Shown: piece by piece, positions 58,583 to 64,000 of the stretch
Layout of the letters: every line of letters starts with the position of its first letter
How positions within the stretch are numbered: the stretch's first letter is position 1
Assembly: GCF_900890425.1 (NCBI RefSeq)
Contig: NZ_CAAHFG010000004.1
Coordinates: forward strand, 974,330-1,038,329
Length of the DNA stretch: 64,000 nt
Direction: 5' to 3'
DNA from: Pontiella desulfatans
GTDB lineage: Bacteria; Verrucomicrobiota; Kiritimatiellia; Kiritimatiellales; Pontiellaceae
Made by a program: the position numbers and the translations under genes
The notes under the pieces: generated by a model
The model's input: the letters and a program-made list of their open reading frames with translations, nothing else
Databases searched by the model: none
What the model was told of the DNA's origin: nothing

Positions 58583-59752
58583 ATGAAAAAGCTAGGATTG
58601 ATTTTGGGTTTGGCGGCCATATGCATTGCGTCGGTTGCCGAGGAGAAGGAAGGCTATTTTCTTCCGTGGGATCAAAAGGGAAGTTTGATCTGGCGCGGGG
58701 CGGTCGAGGGCAACGACGGCACGTGGTACGATATTCGTATTGTTCCGGGCTACACCCCTCCGGGGCGTTATGGCTGGAAATACATGAAGATGGGCGGGCG
58801 CAACCTGCGCGAATATGTCGAGGCCGAAAAATACCAGAAAATCGGGGAGCAGAGCGGCGAGGTGCTCGAGTGGTCGTACGACGACTGCCTCTCCGATTTC
58901 ACGTTCAAGGGGGCCGGGAAGGCCTGGAAAAAAAATTATGGCCGGGCCGCCAAGCGAACGGAAAAACGGGTGTTCGGGTGGTGGCTCTCCTATCCCTGGG
59001 CCACGGTGCAAAGCTGCGTCGATAACGTATTTCGCATTCCCACCGGATTGATTGGAACCACCGCCGGCACGGGATGGAGCTTGGTGGTGATCCCCGCCTA
59101 CCATGCCGTCGATTCCGGCACCAAGGCGGTTTGGAACGGCGGTGTGAGAGGAGCCGTTGTCCCGGTGTCGGGCTGGGCGTGGAACACGCTGGCCTCGCCG
59201 CCACTTTCGCTGGTCGGCCAAATGCCGTCGCACGAGCGGGTGGATGGATTCTGGGTGCGCGAGGTTGAGAAGGGGTTGGAACCCGGCCGGGAACCCGACC
59301 AACAAGCCAAGGTGGCCGTGGCCGAATGGGGCGTGTTGCTGCATGGGGAATTCATGGGCTTCGAAACCCGGCGCAATGAAATCAACCGGGAACAGAGTCG
59401 GCGGTTAAAAGAGATTGAGGCCGAAAAAAGACGCGTGCGCGAGGAAATGGCCCGCCGGAAGGCGGCGGTTACGCTGGAGGAGGAAAAGCGTGTCGAGTCG
59501 TTGTTGGCCGAGGAAAACCGGAACGATCTGGTTGGCCGTGTGCAGGATGGGAACTGGACAAAGAACAGCATCCGCTACTATCGCGACGATATCCGCAACC
59601 AGCTTCAAAAGCTGGGCATGTCCAAGACGCAACAGGATGCCGTCATCCGGATACTGCAAGAGCATCCGCCGGCCTCCATCGATTGGCGCGCATACCAAAA
59701 AACCGATCCGTTGCTGGAAACCATCGACGTGATCAAGAAGGTGGGGCAATGA
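58583..59752 (+). CDS. secreted protein with C-terminal coiled coil, function unknown
   Basis: The 389-residue protein has a signal peptide (MKKLGLILGLAAICIASVA), a Trp/Tyr-rich body (KGSLIWRGAVEGNDGTWYDI; GWWLSYPWATVQSCVD) with a Gly/Val-rich, weakly hydrophobic middle (residues 150-215), and a charged helical segment (about 265-320, NREQSRRLKEIEAEKRRVRE) likely to form a coiled coil. I do not recognise the family. Its stop overlaps the next ATG by 4 bases, so it is translated together with a membrane protein and may be that protein's periplasmic partner. AAGGAG lies 7 bases upstream. Confidence 0.75.
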   Translation: MKKLGLILGLAAICIASVAEEKEGYFLPWDQKGSLIWRGAVEGNDGTWYDIRIVPGYTPPGRYGWKYMKMGGRNLREYVEAEKYQKIGEQSGEVLEWSYDDCLSDFTFKGAGKAWKKNYGRAAKRTEKRVFGWWLSYPWATVQSCVDNVFRIPTGLIGTTAGTGWSLVVIPAYHAVDSGTKAVWNGGVRGAVVPVSGWAWNTLASPPLSLVGQMPSHERVDGFWVREVEKGLEPGREPDQQAKVAVAEWGVLLHGEFMGFETRRNEINREQSRRLKEIEAEKRRVREEMARRKAAVTLEEEKRVESLLAEENRNDLVGRVQDGNWTKNSIRYYRDDIRNQLQKLGMSKTQQDAVIRILQEHPPASIDWRAYQKTDPLLETIDVIKKVGQ

Positions 59753-60414
59753 ACTACACAGGATTAACAAAAATCGCGCTCCGCACATTCCTCGGTTTCC
59801 TGGGGCTTACGGCGGCCATTGCCATCGTATCGGTGCTGGGCGGAAAATTCGGCGAGCTTCAGGCGAAGTTCATCGGGTCGACCTTCACCATATCGCTCGC
59901 GAGCATCTGCTCAATGTCTTGCGCCGCATTCATCGCCCGGAAAACCCGAACGGCCATCGGCCTATCCGGTATTGGCTTGGCGGTGGTTAGCGCAATCCTT
60001 GTGATTGCGGGCATCTGGCCGGAGATCAACAGTGAGGGCTACTGGAAAACGACCGCTTCGTGCGGAATCGCTACCCTTGCCTGCGCCCATGGATTTCTTC
60101 TCGTCATTCCAGAGCTGGGGGAGCGGAAAAAATGGTTCCAGCAGGTTTCATTTGCATCCGTTGTGGTGCTGGCCTTGCTGGTTGTTGTGGCGATGTGGGG
60201 CGATATCGGCGAAGAGGTTTATTACCGGTTCATGGCCGCCGTGGCCATCGTGGTTGGGCTCGAAACCGTTTCGTTGCCGATCCTGATGAAGCTGAACAAG
60301 GCTGGCGGGCCGAGACGGCAGCTCATGCTCAAGGAGCTAGAAGACGGTATTTATATCGACCCGGCCGGAAGGAAATACCACGTGAAGGAACTTGACCCGG
60401 AGCCATGCGCTTGA
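59749..60414 (+). CDS. multi-helix membrane protein, function unknown
   Basis: The 221-residue protein has about six predicted membrane segments (for example LRTFLGFLGLTAAIAIVSVL, GLAVVSAILVIAGIW, SFASVVVLALLVVVAMW) and a short soluble tail (KELEDGIYIDPAGRKYHVKE). It is coupled by ATGA to the secreted protein before it and lies 23 bases before the CdsA-like gene. No family was recognised. Confidence 0.7.
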   Translation: MNYTGLTKIALRTFLGFLGLTAAIAIVSVLGGKFGELQAKFIGSTFTISLASICSMSCAAFIARKTRTAIGLSGIGLAVVSAILVIAGIWPEINSEGYWKTTASCGIATLACAHGFLLVIPELGERKKWFQQVSFASVVVLALLVVVAMWGDIGEEVYYRFMAAVAIVVGLETVSLPILMKLNKAGGPRRQLMLKELEDGIYIDPAGRKYHVKELDPEPCA

Positions 60415-60437
60415 ACAATACGAGGTAGGAGAAGCAG

Positions 60438-61289
60438 ATGCTGGATCATAGTCCATCCATATGCGCTTTGGTTATCCTGATTGTGGTCACCATTGTCCAG
60501 GTGGCGTCTTTCTTGAGCAAAGGACGCTTTCGCGCACCTACGGCCACCCGGCCCCTGTTGGCTCTTTTCCTGGCGATCACCGTGGCGGAATGGGTTTCTT
60601 ACAGCGTTGCATTGTGGCTGCTTGCGCTCATCAGTTTTTGCGCCTTGCGCGAATACCTGTCGCTGGTGGATATCCGGCTCGAAGACCGTTGGGGCATACT
60701 CGTTTCATATCTCTCGATTCCATTCATGTTCTATCTTATTCATATCGAATGGTACGGATTCTTCATTATCGCCATACCGGTCTACGCTTTCTTGCTCATC
60801 CCGTTTTTCGTCGCTCTCGGCGGTCGGTCGAAAGGGATTGTGTTTTCAGTGGGCATGCTGGATTTCGGCCTGTTCTTCTTTGTTTTCTGCGTGGGGCATA
60901 TCGCTTATCTGCTTTTCTATTCAGCGCGGATGACATCGCTCATGATCGTGGGGGTCAGCGCCGCTGCCCTGATTCATAAACACCTGAAAATTGGGTCGCC
61001 CAGAATGAGGCTGCTATTGCAAGTGGCCGTTGTTTGCCCGCTGTATATCGGCTTGGCTTCCTGGACGGCGATTCCGCTGGTCCACTCAGTCATGCTGGGC
61101 ATCCTCATTCCGGTTTCGGTTTGCATGGGGCGGTATACGCTCCACGCGGTTGAGCAGGATCTTGGCATCCGTGCGGATCGGCTGCAGCAGGGAAGGGGTC
61201 GCACCATTAATGGGCTCAAGTCCTATCTCTACACCGCCCCGATCGTCTTCCATTACCTGCGATGGTTCCTCAAATGGGGCGACCTCTAA
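60438..61289 (+). CDS. CdsA-like membrane protein
   Basis: The 283-residue membrane protein has about eight helices and FCALREYLSLVDIR near residue 68, a segment characteristic of phosphatidate cytidylyltransferases (REY region). The conserved C-terminal catalytic signature of CdsA, normally containing paired Asp, is replaced by QGRGRTINGLKSYLYTAPIV, so the activity is doubtful. If functional it would make or bind CDP-diacylglycerol. AGGAG lies 6 bases upstream. Its stop overlaps the acyltransferase-kinase ATG (TAATG), and a lipid role fits these neighbours. Confidence 0.55.
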   Translation: MLDHSPSICALVILIVVTIVQVASFLSKGRFRAPTATRPLLALFLAITVAEWVSYSVALWLLALISFCALREYLSLVDIRLEDRWGILVSYLSIPFMFYLIHIEWYGFFIIAIPVYAFLLIPFFVALGGRSKGIVFSVGMLDFGLFFFVFCVGHIAYLLFYSARMTSLMIVGVSAAALIHKHLKIGSPRMRLLLQVAVVCPLYIGLASWTAIPLVHSVMLGILIPVSVCMGRYTLHAVEQDLGIRADRLQQGRGRTINGLKSYLYTAPIVFHYLRWFLKWGDL

Positions 61290-62692
61290 TGAATGCGCTG
61301 AGGACAGTGTTGCACTTGATCCTCATCCGCCCACTGCTCCGCCTGCTGTTTGGCGTCAACGTGGTGGGGCGCGAAAACCTCGATGGACTCGACCGCTTCA
61401 TCCTCGCCGCCAACCACAACAGCCACCTCGATATTTTCCTGCTCTACTCGGCCTTGCCGTTGTGCAAGATCACCCGTACCCACCCGGTCGCCGCACGAGA
61501 CTATTTTTCCAACCCGCCCTGGCTTTTCAAGATGGTGCAGTTCCTCCTCCAGCCCGTCTGGGTCGACCGCGAAGAAAGCGGCCTTGCCGCCATCAAGGAA
61601 ATCCAGCGCCGGCTCGACGACGGCCGCAGCATCATCATCTTCCCCGAAGGCACCCGCGGCGCCGCTGGCGAGCTACAGGAATTCCGCGGCGGGGTTGGCC
61701 TCATTGCCGGACATAACCCGGATGTCCCCGTTGTGCCTGTCTACCTCGAAGGGCCGGAGCGCGCATTCCCCAAGGCGATGGCGTTCCCCCTTCCGCTCTG
61801 GAACCATATCACCATCGGCCCGCCCCAGCGGCTCCAAGGCAAGAGCCGCGACATCTCCGCCCGGTTGCACGACCATCTCGAAGCCCTCGCCGAAGAGGAG
61901 CGCGCCTACCGCCAGCGCCGCATGCCCGAACCGCACAATCCATTTGTCGTGGCAGTCATCGGAGTCGACGGCTCCGGCAAGAGCACCCTGTCGCGCCGCC
62001 TGGCCGGGTGCTCCGCTGGCAACAGCTGCTTCATCGGCGACACGCTCGAACTGTTCAACGCCGGCGAGCCGAGCGAAGCCCAGCCGCTGGTCGCCAACGA
62101 AGTGCGCAAGTGGGTGGGGCGGCAGGCCAAGAGCGCCAAGAACCTGAAGCACTACAAGATTCCAAAACTTGCAGAGCTGTTGCTGCGCGACCGCCTGCTC
62201 TCCGACGTGCACCGCTGGTATCGCCCCGACCAGGTCTTCATGGACGGCTCGCCACTGCTCAACATGGCCGGCTGGGCCATCCTCTACCACGAAGACGCCT
62301 TCAATGAAGAGGTGTGTTCAACAGCCATGGACATCCTCACCGGAAAACACGTCTGCGGAAAGCGCGATCCCATCTTCAAGCAGTTCCCGGAACTGTTGAC
62401 GTTGCGCAAACTCAACCTCACCCATCTGCACCTGCCGGATGCGGTCATCTTTCTCGATGTCGATCCAGCGGTCTGTGTGGAGCGCATCACCTCCCGCGGC
62501 GAAGAGGTGCAGGCGCATGAAAACATCGAGAAGCTAAGCAAGCTCAGAAAAGCCTACGCCCTCGTCTGCGACGTCGTGCAGCAAACCCGCCCCGTCGGCC
62601 GCCTGACCGGCGACAAAACCCAGGATCAGCTCACCGAAGAAGCAACCGCATTTATCAAAACGGCAATACAGCAGAAAGTAGAAGCAAAATGA
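61289..62692 (+). CDS. PlsC-type acyltransferase fused to a P-loop kinase
   Basis: The 467-residue protein joins two domains. The first (about 1-210) is a 1-acylglycerol-3-phosphate acyltransferase with NHNSHLD (42-48) and IIIFPEGTRG (115-124). The second (about 218-467) is a nucleoside/nucleotide-kinase-like P-loop domain with GVDGSGKST (225-233), MDGSPLLNMAGW and VIFLDVDPAVCVERI, resembling thymidylate kinases. This pairing in one chain is uncommon. The kinase half may phosphorylate a lipid or nucleotide linked to the acyl transfer, or have a regulatory role. It starts within the TAATG overlap. Confidence 0.85.
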   Translation: MNALRTVLHLILIRPLLRLLFGVNVVGRENLDGLDRFILAANHNSHLDIFLLYSALPLCKITRTHPVAARDYFSNPPWLFKMVQFLLQPVWVDREESGLAAIKEIQRRLDDGRSIIIFPEGTRGAAGELQEFRGGVGLIAGHNPDVPVVPVYLEGPERAFPKAMAFPLPLWNHITIGPPQRLQGKSRDISARLHDHLEALAEEERAYRQRRMPEPHNPFVVAVIGVDGSGKSTLSRRLAGCSAGNSCFIGDTLELFNAGEPSEAQPLVANEVRKWVGRQAKSAKNLKHYKIPKLAELLLRDRLLSDVHRWYRPDQVFMDGSPLLNMAGWAILYHEDAFNEEVCSTAMDILTGKHVCGKRDPIFKQFPELLTLRKLNLTHLHLPDAVIFLDVDPAVCVERITSRGEEVQAHENIEKLSKLRKAYALVCDVVQQTRPVGRLTGDKTQDQLTEEATAFIKTAIQQKVEAK

Positions 62693-62696
62693 TTAT

Positions 62697-62747
62697 ATGC
62701 AAAATGAGGAACGCTCAACACCCGTTGTCGAAGCCAACATTTTGCAT
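62697..62747. repeat. inverted repeat in the gap before the DAGK-like gene
   Basis: ATGCAAAATG (62697-62706) and CATTTTGCAT (62738-62747) are perfect 10-bp arms 31 bases apart. The sequence could be an operator or a weak stem for message processing; no T-run follows. Confidence 0.5.
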
Positions 62748-62788
62748 CAAATTGTTTTGTTATAAGAAACCGGTATAGAGGGAATGTT

Positions 62789-63784
62789 ATGAAACGGATT
62801 GATGTGATTGCCACAACGATCTCCGGCTCGATTGCCGACTGGAAAAAGGTCGAGCGGATAGTTCCGCTGTTTGCGGAGCATGGCTATTCCGATGTCCGGT
62901 TGCACTCGGTCGACAGCCATGCCGCCGCGCGCGCCGCCGCCTGCGCGGCGTTGAAAGAGGGCGGGCGGATTCCCATCTCCGCCGGTGGTTCCGGCACCTT
63001 CCGCGCCGTGCTTGAGGGTTGCATCGATTCCGGCGTCGGGCTGGCCGACGTCCGCCTCGGTTTCCTGCGCAAGGGCTCCGCCGACCTCATCGGCAAGGTG
63101 CTCGACATGCCCGACGAGATTGAACGCGCGATCCAGGTCTTTGCGAAATCCATCACCGCAGACCGGCATCTCCCCGCCGACATCCTCCGCGCCAGCAGTC
63201 CGGCGGGCAACGAAGTGCCGCGCCACTTTATCGGCTACGGCGGAGCGGAACTCTTCGGGCGGATTCCCTACTATACCGAGAACCGCTACACCAAATATTA
63301 CAAGGGCATCCTCAGCCAGTTTTTCGGCGACCTCGGCCCCTTCATGACCGGCGTGGCGCTTGCGCTAATGGAGCGGCTCATCAAAGCACCCTTCCGCAGA
63401 AAGACGCGCTGGCAAATCATGGCCGACGGCCGGCTCGCCGCGGAAGACGCCTTCCAGTCCATCATCCTTGTCAACGGATACCTCGGCCCCGACCTGCCGT
63501 ATTCCGACCAGCCGCTCGGTTCCGGCGAATTCTATTGCTTCGGTCTGCGCAACCTCGGCGCCTCCAAACTGCTACCCCAGATCAAGCACGCCCGCGACGG
63601 CTCCATCACCGACGATCCCGAACGCTGGGGCCTCGTACCCATTGTCGCAAAAGACAATCTCGAATTCATCCCCGACCACGGCAAGCCATTTCCCATCAAC
63701 GTCGATGGCGGCACCTTCATCGCCAAGGAATCCATGCTTTTCGAACGCGTCGGGCAAATCCCGCTCATCGCAAACGCTCGCTAA
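62789..63784 (+). CDS. diacylglycerol/lipid kinase family protein
   Basis: The 331-residue soluble protein has the DAGK catalytic-domain layout. An N-terminal Rossmann-like half begins RIDVIATTISGSIADWKKVE, with ISAGGSGTFRAVLEGC at 63-78 in place of the usual GGDGT. A C-terminal beta half contains FGDLGPFMTGVALALMERL and INVDGGTF. Such enzymes phosphorylate diacylglycerol, sphingosine-like or related lipids with ATP. Ser replaces the Asp of GGDGT, so catalysis may be altered. The PlsC fusion and CdsA-like gene upstream make a phospholipid function plausible. GAGGGA lies 6 bases before the ATG. Confidence 0.75.
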   Translation: MKRIDVIATTISGSIADWKKVERIVPLFAEHGYSDVRLHSVDSHAAARAAACAALKEGGRIPISAGGSGTFRAVLEGCIDSGVGLADVRLGFLRKGSADLIGKVLDMPDEIERAIQVFAKSITADRHLPADILRASSPAGNEVPRHFIGYGGAELFGRIPYYTENRYTKYYKGILSQFFGDLGPFMTGVALALMERLIKAPFRRKTRWQIMADGRLAAEDAFQSIILVNGYLGPDLPYSDQPLGSGEFYCFGLRNLGASKLLPQIKHARDGSITDDPERWGLVPIVAKDNLEFIPDHGKPFPINVDGGTFIAKESMLFERVGQIPLIANAR

Positions 63785-63809
63785 TGGTGTTGGGCCGATC
63801 CGCCGCCCG

Positions 63810-63860
63810 CCCGGTGGGGCACCGGGCCTACAACGCGGCTGTAGGCTGGGTCACTGACCC
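63810..63860. repeat. three adjacent perfect hairpins
   Basis: CCCGGTG-GGG-CACCGGG (63810-63826), GCCTACA/TGTAGGC (63826-63846) and GGGTC-ACT-GACCC (63848-63860) follow one another after the DAGK-like stop. They resemble the hairpin string at 20798-20980. Confidence 0.65.
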
Positions 63861-63932
63861 GGCGCGCGGCGGCAAAGCGTTATGGTGCTGAACGGCAGAC
63901 GCCACCCTCCCTGTTTTCTCTTCTTTTTGGGG

Positions 63933-64000
63933 ATGCTTCATCAAGATCGTCACGGGAGCACCGCCATGGTTCCAGGCCGTCGGCCCGAATCCAGTCATGT
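63933..64000 (+). CDS. possible 5' end of a transposase-like gene (partial)
   Basis: An open frame MLHQDRHGSTAMVPGRRPES, continuing SHV, runs off the window. The hairpins just upstream and the PGRRPESSHV texture recall the start of REP-associated Y1 transposases. The fragment is too short for a firm call and the true start may be the second ATG at 63966. Confidence 0.25.
   Translation, partial: MLHQDRHGSTAMVPGRRPESSH

Overview
The window looks like a chromosomal segment of a marine, probably anaerobic member of the PVC superphylum, most likely Kiritimatiellota (Pontiella-like). The grounds are seven sulfatases of the formylglycine (S1) type in 64 kb, long secreted proteins with Ca-binding thrombospondin-3-like repeats, a PEP-CTERM protein, moderately high G+C coding DNA, and many short palindromic intergenic repeats. 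No rRNA, tRNA or CRISPR array was seen, and no SusC/SusD pair. The taxonomic call is inference.

Region 1 (1-18.4 kb) is a sulfated-galactan utilisation region: a GH110-type alpha-galactosidase, two sulfatases, a GPH sugar symporter, a cytoplasmic GH29 enzyme, a GH16 endo-galactanase, a lipoprotein and a cytoplasmic paralogue of one GH43-like five-bladed propeller enzyme, a GH94 phosphorylase, and a LacI-family regulator. A near-palindromic operator with ATGTT/AACAT cores six bases apart lies before the symporter, in the GH43/GH94 divergent promoter and directly before lacI; a fourth copy lies before the secreted-protein run at 36.8 kb. Toxin-antitoxin remnants are interspersed: a frameshifted PIN toxin with its partner, a second copy whose toxin was deleted to a stub, and HicB with a frameshifted HicA.

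Region 2 (18.4-34.2 kb) continues the galactan theme with two GH86 enzymes and three sulfatases (one frameshifted, one carrying a Big2-like tail), interrupted by an AT-rich insert with two PD-(D/E)XK-type nucleases and an AlbA_2/HATPase regulator-like protein whose linker is built from 11-bp tandem repeats. An Nramp-type transporter closes the region.

Region 3 (34.4-47 kb) is a run of large secreted multidomain proteins. Three share an undescribed-looking N-terminal module of about 230 residues; one of these carries GH16 plus a beta-helix. A third GH86 enzyme and a sulfatase belong to the same run. Related C-terminal segments suggest a common surface-targeting or anchoring tail.

Region 4 (47-64 kb) is more mixed: a PEP-CTERM protein, a membrane-anchored VWA-like protein, an O6-alkylguanine methyltransferase, a secreted LamG/FAD-oxidoreductase/discoidin-like fusion, a TIR/deoxyribosyltransferase-like candidate defence protein, a lipoprotein hydrolase, an S1 sulfatase and a GT2 synthase. 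It ends with a membrane/phospholipid gene set (CdsA-like, a PlsC-kinase fusion, a diacylglycerol-kinase-like protein).

Working model: secreted GH16/GH86 endo-enzymes and sulfatases cut and desulfate agar/porphyran/carrageenan-type polymers outside the cytoplasm. Oligosaccharides enter through the GPH symporter. Cytoplasmic GH29, the GH43-like enzyme and the GH94 phosphorylase finish them, under LacI-type control.
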